64,000 bases of DNA from Chryseobacterium sp. CH25 (GTDB taxonomy: Bacteria; Bacteroidota; Bacteroidia; Flavobacteriales; Weeksellaceae): assembly GCF_004119455.1 (NCBI RefSeq), contig NZ_NRQT01000009.1, forward strand, positions 118,115 through 182,114, written 5' to 3'. The first letter of the stretch is position 1. Each line of letters opens with the position of its first letter. Under the pieces are notes generated by a model. The model worked only from the letters and a program-made list of their open reading frames with translations, did not search any database and was not told the DNA's origin. The position numbers were made by a program, and so were the translations under genes. Below, one piece after another: positions 36,278-44,417 of this stretch.

Positions 36278-36955
36278 ATGAAAAAAATTAGTGTAATTGC
36301 ATTAGTAGGAGTAGGATTGCTTTTAGCATCATGTGATAAAGGAAAATCTGCAGATACTGCAGCAACAGCTCAGGAGCAAACCGTAGCAGAAAGCAAAGGT
36401 GAAACTTTAGCAGTAGACACAGTAGGTTCAGTAGTAAACTGGAAAGCTTTCCATAAAGGAGGTATGGCTCCTCGTTGGGGAACCCTTACTGTAAAGTCTG
36501 GAGATATCAGTGTTGACGGAGGTCAGGTTTCCGCAGGAAACTTTGTTATTGATATGAACTCTATCAAAGTAGATCCGGCTTCAGTAACAGAAAAAGATAA
36601 AAAACCTGCAGATCTTGAGGCACACCTTAAAAACCCTGATTTCTTTGATGTAGCGAAAAACCCTACTTCAGATTTCAAAATTACAAGTGTTGCTGATTTG
36701 AAAGAAGCACCAAAAGATGCTGTAGCAGGAGCTAATAAAACAGTAAGCGGAAACCTTACATTATCTGGAAAAACAATGAATGTTACTTTCCCGGCTAAAG
36801 TAGACGTAGCTGAAAATTCAGCGGCTATTCAGGCTAAATTTACTGTAAACAGAGCAGATTGGGGAATTAAATTTGGTACTTCAGAAGCTGATCCTGCAGA
36901 ATGGATGATTAGCAAAGACATCGAAATTGCGATTGATGTAAAAGCTAAAAAATAA
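36278..36955 (+). CDS. YceI-family lipoprotein
   Basis: 225 aa. Lipoprotein signal MKKISVIALVGVGLLLASC with the lipidated Cys at 19, then an Ala/Ser/Thr-rich linker. The YceI barrel starts at about 55: SVVNWKAFHKGGMAPRWGTLTVKSG, with FVIDMNSIKV, HLKNPDFFDVAKNPTSDFK and TVNRADWGIKFG, the family marks. YceI proteins bind long polyisoprenoids or similar lipids in the periplasm and are often induced by stress. Start chosen by the signal peptide and the -7 box. Monocistronic with its own terminator. Confidence 0.93.
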   Translation: MKKISVIALVGVGLLLASCDKGKSADTAATAQEQTVAESKGETLAVDTVGSVVNWKAFHKGGMAPRWGTLTVKSGDISVDGGQVSAGNFVIDMNSIKVDPASVTEKDKKPADLEAHLKNPDFFDVAKNPTSDFKITSVADLKEAPKDAVAGANKTVSGNLTLSGKTMNVTFPAKVDVAENSAAIQAKFTVNRADWGIKFGTSEADPAEWMISKDIEIAIDVKAKK

Positions 36956-36975
36956 GTTAATAAACTTTATATATC

Positions 36976-37009
36976 AAGAGCTGTCTAAATTTAGACAGCT
37001 CTTTTTTTA
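36976..37009 (+). terminator. terminator after YceI gene
   Basis: AAGAGCTGTCT and AGACAGCTCTT pair around a 6-nt loop (36976-37002), then a T-run. Confidence 0.9.
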
Positions 37010-37068
37010 TTTTAGAAATATGATAAAACCTTTAGTTGATCTTATTACAGCTTATATATTATTTAGGA

Positions 37069-37425
37069 TCAATTGAAAATCCATGAGTTTTGAATACGTA
37101 CGCAGTACTCACTTCCCAGATAGAGCGGGTTGCCATGTTTCTCAGACCAGAATCCATCCAGAATATCCTGGCTCAGACAACGGTATACTGCAACACCTTT
37201 ATAGATTTTGCTGTCATCACCTTTATAGTTAAAGTTCAGTACTAAAATACGGTCTTTATAAAATCCTGTTCCGTTCTGGATATGATCTCCAATAATCCAT
37301 TGGGCAATAATGCGGGCATTTTCATCAACGGATAAAACTAATGTCCCTTGATAAGAAGCCTGGTCAGATTCTTCCTGATTGCTTCCTTTTATGGAATAGG
37401 TTCCTGCTAAATCATGTACTGTCAT
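37069..37425 (-). CDS. hypothetical beta-rich protein, 118 aa
   Basis: No signal peptide or membrane helix. The sequence reads as a small beta barrel: LAGTYSIKGSN, GTLVLSVDENARIIAQWIIGD, GTGFYKDRILVLNFNY, GVAVYRC, ILDGFWSEK, alternating hydrophobic strands with a final YCVRIQNSWIF. The order resembles lipocalin or fatty-acid-binding folds, but no signature is present. Alone between convergent and divergent neighbours. Function is unknown. Confidence 0.65.
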   Translation of the reverse strand: MTVHDLAGTYSIKGSNQEESDQASYQGTLVLSVDENARIIAQWIIGDHIQNGTGFYKDRILVLNFNYKGDDSKIYKGVAVYRCLSQDILDGFWSEKHGNPLYLGSEYCVRIQNSWIFN

Positions 37426-37539
37426 CGATTCATTTTTATGGGTGGCAAATTTAAAAAATCTTATTCTGATAAATATTATAAATGTTTTGGTGACAATTAA
37501 AGATGAATTAAAGAACTTTCCAATATAGAAACTAAGCTT

Positions 37540-37547
37540 TATTTTTG
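37540..37547 (+). promoter_or_regulatory. -7 promoter box of DUF1294 gene
   Basis: TATTTTTG, 19 nt before the ATG at 37566. Confidence 0.6.
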
Positions 37548-37565
37548 CAGCAAATTAATTTTAGT

Positions 37566-37817
37566 ATGATTCCTTTTCTGCTGATTGCAAACCTTATTAC
37601 CTTTGGTGTTTTCGGATTTGATAAACTGCAGGCCAAAAGACATCAATGGCGTATTTCCGAGAACGTTCTTTTAGGCCTTTCATTAATCGGTATTCTAGGT
37701 GCAGCTTCAGGAATGATTGTTTTTCATCATAAAGTTTCCAAAAAATCTTTCCTGGTGAAATTTTTCATTGTGGTTTTAATTGATGTTGTATTGTTATACC
37801 GCTTGATAAGACATTGA
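37566..37817 (+). CDS. DUF1294 small membrane protein
   Basis: 83 aa. Three hydrophobic segments (about 3-20, 34-52, 62-80) around the DUF1294 marks FGFDKLQAKRHQWRISENVLLGL and GAASGMIVFHHKVSKKSFLVKF. DUF1294 proteins are inner-membrane proteins of unknown function, sometimes fused to cold-shock domains. The upstream TTG at 37545 lies in the -7 box, so ATG 37566 is the start. A broken GG-leader peptide gene follows 85 nt later. Confidence 0.88.
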   Translation: MIPFLLIANLITFGVFGFDKLQAKRHQWRISENVLLGLSLIGILGAASGMIVFHHKVSKKSFLVKFFIVVLIDVVLLYRLIRH

Positions 37818-37902
37818 TTGATATTACTTAATTTGAAAAATGTATTTTTTGAATTAAGTTTTTTCTTACATTTATCATTCAACAATCAAAAACTTTATAA
37901 CT

Positions 37903-38108
37903 ATGAAAAATCTAAAAAAATGGGAAGAAGCGAAATGAAAATGCTTACAGGTGGAATTGCAAAAGGAATGGTAAGATGTAAGGATCCGGATACTTGTACA
38001 GTGAGATGGGGATGGGCTACAGGAGATTCCAGTAATTGTGGTGATTTTGCTATTATATGTGGCGATGCACCGGCAGTTGATCCATGTGATTCGTCTTTAT
38101 GTCTATAA
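37903..38108 (+). pseudogene. GG-leader peptide 3, frameshifted in an A-run within the leader
   Basis: ATG 37903 reads MKNLKKWEEAK and stops. In the -1 frame from 37920 the text is MGRSEMKMLTGG followed by a core with 6 Cys (IAKGMVRCKDPDTCTVRWGW.. ending SSLCL). Adding one A to the A7 run 37914-37920 gives MKNLKKMGRSEMKMLTGG, an 18-residue leader with GG at 17-18, as in peptides 1, 2 and 6. The zero-frame sequence ctA AAA AAA is also a -1 slippery heptamer. A start at 37920 would give an unusually short leader. Core spacing differs from the other peptides. Confidence 0.7.
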
Positions 38109-38115
38109 GCAATTC

Positions 38116-38141
38116 AAGAGTGTTTTCTGACACTCTTTTTT
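38116..38141 (+). terminator. terminator after peptide 3
   Basis: AAGAGTG and CACTCTT pair with an 8-nt loop (38116-38137), followed by a T-run. Confidence 0.75.
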
Positions 38142-38195
38142 ATGCCTCTGTAAACGTGTATTTTAAACAGAATATTAATTATTTATCTAATAAAA

Positions 38196-38224
38196 TTGTT
38201 TTTCATTAAAAATCACTATTTTTG
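38196..38224 (+). promoter_or_regulatory. typA promoter (TTG-N18-TATTTTTG)
   Basis: TTG at 38196-38198 and TATTTTTG at 38217-38224, spacing 18, the best two-box Bacteroidetes promoter in the window. The ATG follows 19 nt after the box. Confidence 0.7.
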
Positions 38225-38242
38225 CACTCGTAAAAATCCTAT

Positions 38243-40048
38243 ATGCAAAACATTAGAAATATTGCGATTATCGCACACGTTGACCACGGGAAGACGACTT
38301 TGGTTGACAAGATCATCCACGCAACCAACATTTTCAGAGAAAATCAGGAGAGTGGGGAATTAATTATGGATAACAATGATCTTGAAAGAGAAAGAGGGAT
38401 CACCATCTTATCCAAGAATATTTCTGTTACTTATAAAGACACTAAAATTAACGTAATTGATACTCCTGGTCACGCGGATTTCGGTGGAGAAGTAGAGAGA
38501 GTATTAAAAATGGCTGACGGAGTTATCCTGTTGGTGGATGCGTTCGAAGGACCAATGCCACAAACAAGATTCGTACTTCAGAAAGCTTTAGAATTAGGAT
38601 TGAGACCATTAGTGGTTATCAATAAAGTAGATAAACCAAACTGCCGTCCGGACGAAGTTCACGATCAGGTATTTGATTTATTCTTCAACCTTGAAGCAAC
38701 TGAAGAGCAATTAGATTTCCCAACATTCTACGGGTCTTCTAAACAAGGTTGGTTCAACACTTCATTAGAACAAACTGAAGATATTTTACCATTACTAGAT
38801 GGTATCTTAGAGCACGTACCAGCTCCAAAAGTAACTGAAGGTAACCTTCAGATGCAGATTACTTCTTTAGATTTCTCTTCTTTCTTAGGAAGAATTGCTA
38901 TCGGAAAAGTAACAAGAGGAGAGATCAAAGAATCTCAATGGATTGGTCTTGCTCAGGCAGATGGTAAAGTTTTGAAAGGTAAAGTAAAAGAACTTTACGT
39001 TTTTGAAGGACTAGGGAAGAAAAAAGTAACTGAAGTACAAGCTGGAGATATCTGTGCTGTAGTAGGTTTCGATTCATTCCAGATCGGTGACTCTTTCGTA
39101 GATCTTGAAAATCCAGAACCATTGGAAAGAACTGCAATTGATGAGCCTACATTGAACATGACGTTCTCTATCAACAATTCACCTTTCTTCGGTAAAGACG
39201 GTAAATATGTTACTTCTAACCACCTTAAAGAAAGATTAACTAAAGAATTAGAGAAAAACTTAGCATTAAGAGTTCAGCAGACTGATGATGCTAACACTTT
39301 CTTAGTATTCGGTAGAGGTATTCTTCACTTATCTGTTTTAATTGAAACAATGAGAAGAGAAGGATATGAAATGACAATCGGTCAGCCACAGGTTATCCTA
39401 AGAGAAATTGACGGAGTGAGCTGTGAGCCTTACGAATCTTTAGTAGTTGACGTTCCTGAAGAATATGCTTCAAGAGTTATCGACTTAGCTACTCAGAGAA
39501 AAGGTGACCTTCACATTATGGAAACTAAAGGTGAAATGCAGCACATGGAATTCGAGATTCCTTCAAGAGGTTTGATCGGATTACGTTCTCAAATGCTTAC
39601 AGCTACTGCAGGGGAAGCTATTATGGCTCACCGTTTCACAGAATATAAGCCTTTCAAAGGAGCTATTCCAGGAAGAAACAATGGAGTATTGATCAGCAAA
39701 ACTACAGGTCCAGCTACTGAATATTCTATCGCTAAACTACAGGATAGAGGTAAGTTCTTCGTTGATCCAGGTGAGGAAATCTACACAGGGATGATTATTG
39801 GAGAGCAAAACAAACCTGGAGATCTTGTGGTAAACATCGTAGAAGCAAAACAGCTGAACAACATGAGAGCTTCCGGAAAAGATAAAGATACAGGTGTTGC
39901 ACCGAAAATTTTATTCTCTCTTGAAGAATGTATGGAATATATCCAGGCTGACGAAGCGATCGAGGTAACTCCAAACTTCATCAGAATGAGAAAGAAAATC
40001 CTTTCAGAAGAAGAAAGAAAAAGAGTTGAAAGATCAGCGAAAGCTTAA
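38243..40048 (+). CDS. typA: ribosome-associated GTPase TypA/BipA
   Basis: 601 aa, full length for the family. G1 AHVDHGKTT (about 11-19), switch I RGITI, G3 DTPGHADFGGE, G4 NKVDKPN, then the beta barrel domain II, EF-G-like domains III and V (HIMETKGEMQHMEFEIPSRGL) and the BipA-specific C-terminus (PNFIRMRKKILSEEERKR). It assists large ribosomal subunit assembly and growth under stress or cold. Driven by its own two-box promoter and closed by a strong terminator, so monocistronic. Codon use is less AT-biased than neighbouring genes, as expected for a highly expressed gene. Confidence 0.98.
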   Translation: MQNIRNIAIIAHVDHGKTTLVDKIIHATNIFRENQESGELIMDNNDLERERGITILSKNISVTYKDTKINVIDTPGHADFGGEVERVLKMADGVILLVDAFEGPMPQTRFVLQKALELGLRPLVVINKVDKPNCRPDEVHDQVFDLFFNLEATEEQLDFPTFYGSSKQGWFNTSLEQTEDILPLLDGILEHVPAPKVTEGNLQMQITSLDFSSFLGRIAIGKVTRGEIKESQWIGLAQADGKVLKGKVKELYVFEGLGKKKVTEVQAGDICAVVGFDSFQIGDSFVDLENPEPLERTAIDEPTLNMTFSINNSPFFGKDGKYVTSNHLKERLTKELEKNLALRVQQTDDANTFLVFGRGILHLSVLIETMRREGYEMTIGQPQVILREIDGVSCEPYESLVVDVPEEYASRVIDLATQRKGDLHIMETKGEMQHMEFEIPSRGLIGLRSQMLTATAGEAIMAHRFTEYKPFKGAIPGRNNGVLISKTTGPATEYSIAKLQDRGKFFVDPGEEIYTGMIIGEQNKPGDLVVNIVEAKQLNNMRASGKDKDTGVAPKILFSLEECMEYIQADEAIEVTPNFIRMRKKILSEEERKRVERSAKA

Positions 40049-40079
40049 TAAGCTCTGATTTATAATCAATATCATATAG

Positions 40080-40109
40080 AAAAGCCTCGAATTTTTCGAG
40101 GCTTTTTTT
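40080..40109 (+). terminator. terminator after typA
   Basis: AAAGCCTCGA and TCGAGGCTTT pair with an ATTTT loop, followed by seven T. Confidence 0.9.
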
Positions 40110-40189
40110 CTAAATAATCGAAAAAAATGTTTATTTTTTCAAAAGAATATCCAAAATATCAAAATATAATTTAAAGTAGTTTTACGGCT

Positions 40190-41803
40190 ATGAAAATGAG
40201 TAAACTAAAACTTATCGTTTTATTGGGAGTTCTTGCATCTTACAGCACTTCATGTTCTACTCAGAACAATGTTACAAAGACTCCTCCTGCTAAGAATACA
40301 ACAAAACCTAATACCGGCAATACTACAACCCAGCCAAAACCTCCTGTAGCAGTAAAGCCTACACCAGGAACTTCAACGGAAGAAATATTCAGAACCAGTC
40401 TTCCAGAGATTAAAAGAGAATTTCGTGGTGCATGGATTGCCAGTGTTGCCAATATCAACTGGCCATCCAAAAACAATCTTACTGTAGAGCAGCAGAAAGC
40501 AGAAGCTATAAGTATGTTGGATATGCTGAAAGACAATAATTTTAATGCTGCTATTTTTCAGATCAGACCCTCTGCAGATGCTTTGTATACAAGTAATCTT
40601 GAACCCTGGTCTTATTTCTTAACCGGTGAAACAGGTACAGCACCTTATCCAAACTATGATCCGTTATTATTCTGGATCGAAGAGGCCCATAAAAGAGGAT
40701 TGGAATTACACGTTTGGCTAAATCCTTATCGTGCCCATCATACTAACGGTGGTACAGTAAATAAGATGTCAATGGCCAACAGAATGTCTGACATTGTAGT
40801 GAGATTAAAAAACGGAATGTACTGGTTTGATCCGGCTAATCCGAAAACTCAGGACCACGTATCCAACGTAGTAAAAGATATTGTGAAACGATACGATATT
40901 GATGCGATTCACTTTGATGATTATTTCTATCCATACGCTACTTACAATAAAGGAGCAGACTTTCCGGATTATGCAACATGGAGTGCTTATCAGAATAGTG
41001 GCGGAACTTTATCAAGAGCAGACTGGAGAAGAGATAATGTAAATAAATTTGTAGAGCGTATCTATAAAGAAATTCACGCAGAAAAAAATAATGTAAGATT
41101 TGGAATCAGTCCGTTTGGAATCTGGAAACCGGGATATCCGGCCGGGATTGTAGGATCTTCCCAGTTTGACGAGCTGTATGCAGATGCTAAATTATGGTTG
41201 AATAAAGGTTGGGTAGATTATTTCTCTCCACAATTATACTGGCCGATTGATTCAAAAGGGCAGGGCTTTGAAGCATTACTAAACTGGTGGCAGTCAGAAA
41301 ATACAATGAAACGTCACTTATGGCCAGGTTTGAATACTGTTGAGATTAAAACTTATGACCGTCCAACAGAAATCAAGAACCAGATTGAAATTTCCAGACA
41401 AATATTAAAGAATGACGCAGGAGAAATTCACTGGAGTATCGCTGGATTAACTAAAAATCCTGGAATGCTTCCAACACTGAAAAACGGACCTTACAGTGAA
41501 AAAGCACTAGTTCCTAAATCTCCATGGATTAAAACTGTTCCATTACAGACGCCAACCTTATTTATTTCAGATAACGGTAGCTTTGCACAGACAAGATGGA
41601 GTTCAAAAAACGCTTCAGAAGTTTTCCAATGGGTGCTTTTCACTCAATACGACGGAGTATGGCAAACAGAAATTTTACCACTGGATACTCTTTTCAAAGA
41701 TGTCCCTAAATTTAAAAATGGTAAAAAACTGAATGGAATTGCCATCAAAGCTATTGACAGATTAGGAAACGAAAGTGATTATATCGCAAAAAAGATCAGA
41801 TAA
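40190..41803 (+). CDS. lipoprotein glycoside hydrolase, GHL10/DUF187 (YngK-like)
   Basis: 537 aa. A lipoprotein signal ends at the lipobox YSTSC (Cys about 24) and is followed by a Thr/Pro/Asn-rich linker to about 60. The TIM-barrel GHL10 domain starts at REFRGAWIASVANINWPSK and holds NNFNAAIFQIRPSADALY, HVWLNPYRAHHTNGG, DIDAIHFDDYFYPY and RFGISPFGIWKPGYP. A final small domain (about 450-537) ends DRLGNESDYIAKKIR, fibronectin-like. Related YngK proteins are linked to peptidoglycan or extracellular glycan turnover. Surface or outer-membrane attachment is inferred from the signal. Monocistronic. Confidence 0.92.
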   Translation: MKMSKLKLIVLLGVLASYSTSCSTQNNVTKTPPAKNTTKPNTGNTTTQPKPPVAVKPTPGTSTEEIFRTSLPEIKREFRGAWIASVANINWPSKNNLTVEQQKAEAISMLDMLKDNNFNAAIFQIRPSADALYTSNLEPWSYFLTGETGTAPYPNYDPLLFWIEEAHKRGLELHVWLNPYRAHHTNGGTVNKMSMANRMSDIVVRLKNGMYWFDPANPKTQDHVSNVVKDIVKRYDIDAIHFDDYFYPYATYNKGADFPDYATWSAYQNSGGTLSRADWRRDNVNKFVERIYKEIHAEKNNVRFGISPFGIWKPGYPAGIVGSSQFDELYADAKLWLNKGWVDYFSPQLYWPIDSKGQGFEALLNWWQSENTMKRHLWPGLNTVEIKTYDRPTEIKNQIEISRQILKNDAGEIHWSIAGLTKNPGMLPTLKNGPYSEKALVPKSPWIKTVPLQTPTLFISDNGSFAQTRWSSKNASEVFQWVLFTQYDGVWQTEILPLDTLFKDVPKFKNGKKLNGIAIKAIDRLGNESDYIAKKIR

Positions 41804-41845
41804 AAAAACAATGGTAGTATTATAAAACCATCAAAGTTTAAAAAT

Positions 41846-41879
41846 AAAAGGGTTTAGCTTAAAGTTGAACCCTTTTTTA
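41846..41879 (+). terminator. terminator after GHL10 gene
   Basis: AAAAGGGTT (41846-41854) pairs with AACCCTTTT (41868-41876) and is followed by more T. Confidence 0.8.
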
Positions 41880-42206
41880 TTGAGTTATTAAGACGCTTTG
41901 AGAAATAACATATCTATGCCAGATGATCTATCTATATACCTTGTCATTCTGTAAGCATCTAAATAGTACTTGTTTTGAATGAAATTTTACTGGAAAATAC
42001 AATATCTTATTCATAAAAATCATCGGTGAAGTAAAACTACTTGAAAATCCCCCGGAATATTGATCTGTATTTTTTATTATGAAACTCCCTTAAATTTCAC
42101 TATCTTTGCACGCTGAAAGTTCAGGAATCAGGAAACAAAGTGAGAAACTTTGAATCTTAAACTTCAAACTTTCAGACCCTAAACCTTAAACTTTGAATTT
42201 TACAAT
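41880..42206. other. intergenic region and structured ychF leader
   Basis: The first 220 nt show nothing recognisable. TATCTTTG at 42101-42108 is a -7 box, which gives a 95-nt leader. In the leader CTGAAAGTT (42113-42121) can pair with AACTTTCAG (42167-42175), and AAACTT(TGAAT) recurs three or four times. Confidence 0.5.
42101..42108 (+). promoter_or_regulatory. -7 promoter box of ychF
   Basis: TATCTTTG, 99 nt before the ATG; no clear -33 box. Confidence 0.55.
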
Positions 42207-43298
42207 ATGAAATGTGGAATTGTAGGCCTTCCGAATGTAGGTAAATCAACACTTTTTAACTGTCTGAGCAATGCAAAAGCTCAATCAGCAAACTATCCTT
42301 TCTGTACTATTGAACCGAACCTGGGAACAGTTTCAGTACCGGATCAGAGACTATTTGAATTGGAGAAAATCGTAAAACCTGAGAGAGTTTTACCAGCTGT
42401 AGTTGAGATCGTTGATATTGCAGGTCTTGTAAAAGGAGCCAGCAAAGGAGAAGGATTGGGGAACCAGTTCCTGGCAAATATCCGTGAGTGTGAGGCAATC
42501 ATCCACGTTTTAAGATGTTTTGATAACGGAAATATTGTTCACGTAGAAGGTTCAGTAGACCCGTTAAGAGATAAAGAAATTATTGATATCGAGCTTCAGC
42601 TGAAAGACCTTGAAACAGTAGGGAAAGCAGTTGAAAAAGCTAAAAAATTCATCAAATCCGGTAAGAAAGAAGATATCCTTACTTACGAAACCCTTCAGAA
42701 TTTACAGAAATTCCTTGAAGACGGAAAAAATGCAAGAGAATTTGCGATGGATGACTTTACAAAGTCAATTATTGCAGATGTTCAGCTTTTAACAAACAAA
42801 CCGGTACTTTACGTTTGTAACGTAGATGAAAATTCTATCAAAAACGGAAACGAGTGGATTGCAAAGATTGAGAAAATGGCTCAGAATGAAGGTGCTGAAG
42901 TAGTAGTATTAGCTGCTCAAATTGAAGCAGACATCAACGAACTTGAGACTTTTGAAGAAAGAGAAATTTTCCTTGATGAACTTGGACTTACAGAACCTGG
43001 GGTAAACCGTTTGATCAGAAAAGCTTATGATCTTTTAAAACTTCAGACGTATTTCACTGCCGGAGTTAAAGAGGTAAGAGCATGGACTATCGGACAGGGA
43101 TGGACAGCTCCTCAAGCAGCTGGAGTAATCCACACAGACTTTGAAAAAGGATTCATCCGTGCAGAAGTAATCAAGTATAATGATTATATGACTTACGGTT
43201 CAGAAGCAAAAGTAAAAGAAGCCGGAAAACTTTCTGTAGAAGGTAAAGAATATATAGTTCAGGATGGAGACATCATGCACTTCAGATTCAACGTATAA
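42207..43298 (+). CDS. ychF: redox-regulated Obg-family ATPase YchF
   Basis: 363 aa, the standard length. P-loop GLPNVGKST at 6-14, G3 DIAGLVKGASKGEGLGNQFL, and in place of the GTP-specific NKxD the YchF form TNKPVLYVCNVDE, which explains its ATP preference. A coiled coil spans about 130-190 and a C-terminal TGS domain starts near 280 (LQTYFTAGVKEVRAWTIGQG, DGDIMHFRFNV). It binds ribosomes and affects stress and translation. Own promoter with an unusually long structured leader, own terminator. Confidence 0.97.
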   Translation: MKCGIVGLPNVGKSTLFNCLSNAKAQSANYPFCTIEPNLGTVSVPDQRLFELEKIVKPERVLPAVVEIVDIAGLVKGASKGEGLGNQFLANIRECEAIIHVLRCFDNGNIVHVEGSVDPLRDKEIIDIELQLKDLETVGKAVEKAKKFIKSGKKEDILTYETLQNLQKFLEDGKNAREFAMDDFTKSIIADVQLLTNKPVLYVCNVDENSIKNGNEWIAKIEKMAQNEGAEVVVLAAQIEADINELETFEEREIFLDELGLTEPGVNRLIRKAYDLLKLQTYFTAGVKEVRAWTIGQGWTAPQAAGVIHTDFEKGFIRAEVIKYNDYMTYGSEAKVKEAGKLSVEGKEYIVQDGDIMHFRFNV

Positions 43299-43326
43299 GA
43301 AAAAATATTAAAGTTAGTTTATAAAA

Positions 43327-43358
43327 AAACGCTTCCATAATTGTTTGGGAGCGTTTTT
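43327..43358 (+). terminator. terminator after ychF
   Basis: AAAACGCTTCC and GGGAGCGTTTT pair (with one G-U) across a 10-nt loop, followed by T. Confidence 0.82.
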
Positions 43359-43419
43359 GCATTCATGAGAAAAACTTTTTAACATGAAATATACTACTGT
43401 AGTTTAATAACTACTAAAA

Positions 43420-43452
43420 AAATAAAAAGCACTTTCAAAACAATGAAAGTGC
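43420..43452 (-). terminator. terminator at the end of GG-leader peptide cluster
   Basis: GCACTTTCA (43429-43437) pairs with TGAAAGTGC (43444-43452). On the minus strand it is followed by a T-rich run, ending the peptide 4-7 unit. Confidence 0.82.
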
Positions 43453-43485
43453 TCAAATTATAAAAAATAACATGAGGTTCATGTT

Positions 43486-43650
43486 TTAATCTAATGGCGG
43501 ATGAATGATGATTTGACATTTTCTTTCAAAGCATTTTGCGCCAATAGTTGTACAGAAACCTGTAGCAGGATCAATACACTGCAATAGCCCGCCAGTGATT
43601 GATCGTAATTCTTTTTTGTTCAGCTTTTTGCCGTTGTTTAGATTCTCCAT
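43486..43650 (-). CDS. GG-leader cysteine-rich peptide 4
   Basis: 54 aa. Leader MENLNNGKKLNKKELRSITG-G, double glycine at 20-21, core LLQCIDPATGFCTTIGAKCF.. with 4 Cys and the tail QIIIHPPLD. Core spacing C-x7-C-x7-C-x4-C matches peptide 6 (CLDHETGRCIDTGIRCAEREC), so they are close paralogues. It is last in a run of four tandem genes (4-7) on the minus strand, separated by only 26-36 nt, so they are probably one transcript. No exporter or modification enzyme is adjacent. Confidence 0.8.
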   Translation of the reverse strand: MENLNNGKKLNKKELRSITGGLLQCIDPATGFCTTIGAKCFERKCQIIIHPPLD

Positions 43651-43686
43651 AGTTTTTCTATTTTAAAAATGGATTTGCTATTGTTG

Positions 43687-43845
43687 TTAAATCTCAATTC
43701 CAGGCTGGCATTGTAGCTCTGCACACGCAAAAGAAATTTTTTTACAAGTCAGATTCGCAAGGAGACACATTTCTTTTCCGCCCGTAATTACTCTTAATTC
43801 TTTTTTGTTTAATCTTTTTCCGTTGTTTAGATTTTGTTTTTCCAT
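43687..43845 (-). CDS. GG-leader cysteine-rich peptide 5
   Basis: 52 aa. Leader MEKQNLNNGKRLNKKELRVI-TGG (GG at 22-23), core KEMCLLANLTCKKISFACAE.. with 4 Cys and spacing C-x6-C-x6-C-x4-C, ending QPGIEI. It is the most hydrophobic core of the cluster. The leader NLNNGKxLNKKELR is almost the same as in peptide 4, while the cores differ, the usual pattern of a conserved export signal with diversified product. Confidence 0.8.
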   Translation of the reverse strand: MEKQNLNNGKRLNKKELRVITGGKEMCLLANLTCKKISFACAELQCQPGIEI

Positions 43846-43881
43846 GATTTCTAATTTTTTAATATGTAATTAAAAGTTGTT

Positions 43882-44040
43882 TTAAAAAGGAAATGGAGGT
43901 TCTGGTGCATATCTGCACTCTCTTTCAGCGCATCTTATTCCGGTATCTATGCAGCGCCCCGTTTCATGATCAAGACACATCTGTAATCCTCCTTTAATAG
44001 ATTTTAGTTCTTTCTTATTTAGTTTTTTTGCATTTTTCAT
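43882..44040 (-). CDS. GG-leader cysteine-rich peptide 6
   Basis: 52 aa. Leader MKNAKKLNKKELKSIKGG (GG at 17-18) and core LQMCLDHETGRCIDTGIRCA.. with 4 Cys and the proline-rich end YAPEPPFPF. A longer frame runs to 44112 but passes through the neighbouring peptide gene, so the ATG at 44040 is preferred. The stretch before this ATG (CCTTTACAAAATTAATACT) resembles those of peptides 1 and 2. Confidence 0.8.
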   Translation of the reverse strand: MKNAKKLNKKELKSIKGGLQMCLDHETGRCIDTGIRCAERECRYAPEPPFPF

Positions 44041-44066
44041 AGTATTAATTTTGTAAAGGTTGATGA

Positions 44067-44272
44067 TTATTCTATAATAATTGGGGCTGGTCTGCATTCT
44101 TTTTGTCCGCACACAGGAGAAATAATTGTACAGCCATTGGGATATGGAGATTCACATGGTTCATAGGGAGTGGGGCAAAGTACCGGTTCCATACAGTTTA
44201 ATAATCCACCAGTAATGCATTTCAGCTCTTTTTGTTCAGTCTTTTACCAGACTGAAGGAATTTGTTTTTCAT
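44067..44272 (-). pseudogene. GG-leader peptide 7, frameshifted in the leader
   Basis: From ATG 44272 the frame reads MKNKFLQSGKRLNKKS and stops. Adding one A to the A5 run (T5 at 44229-44233 on the plus strand) restores RLNKKELKCITGG and a 45-residue core LLNCMEPVLCPTPYEPCESP.. ending QKECRPAPIIIE with 6 Cys. The core closely matches peptide 9 (DCMPAQEICLPHMEPCHSNV..), which supports the repair. It is the first gene of the 4-7 run. Zero-frame aaC AAA AAG allows weak -1 slippage, but loss of function is simpler. Confidence 0.75.
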
Positions 44273-44389
44273 TAGTTTGATTTTTAGTGAGTTAGTTAAA
44301 TACTAAAGTAGTAAAAATAATCTTTCGTATATCACTTTCTGTAGAAAAAAATGAAATAAACATTTTTATTATATTAAAAATCAACTTTG

Positions 44390-44397
44390 TATATTTG
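44390..44397 (+). promoter_or_regulatory. -7 promoter box of AraC gene
   Basis: TATATTTG, 21 nt before the ATG at 44418. Confidence 0.6.
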
Positions 44398-44417
44398 AAT
44401 TTTACAATTGATTGCTT

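Noticed and set aside
43882..44112. 76-aa version of peptide 6 starting at 44112
   Set aside because: The extension overlaps the neighbouring peptide gene and hides a canonical 18-residue GG leader.
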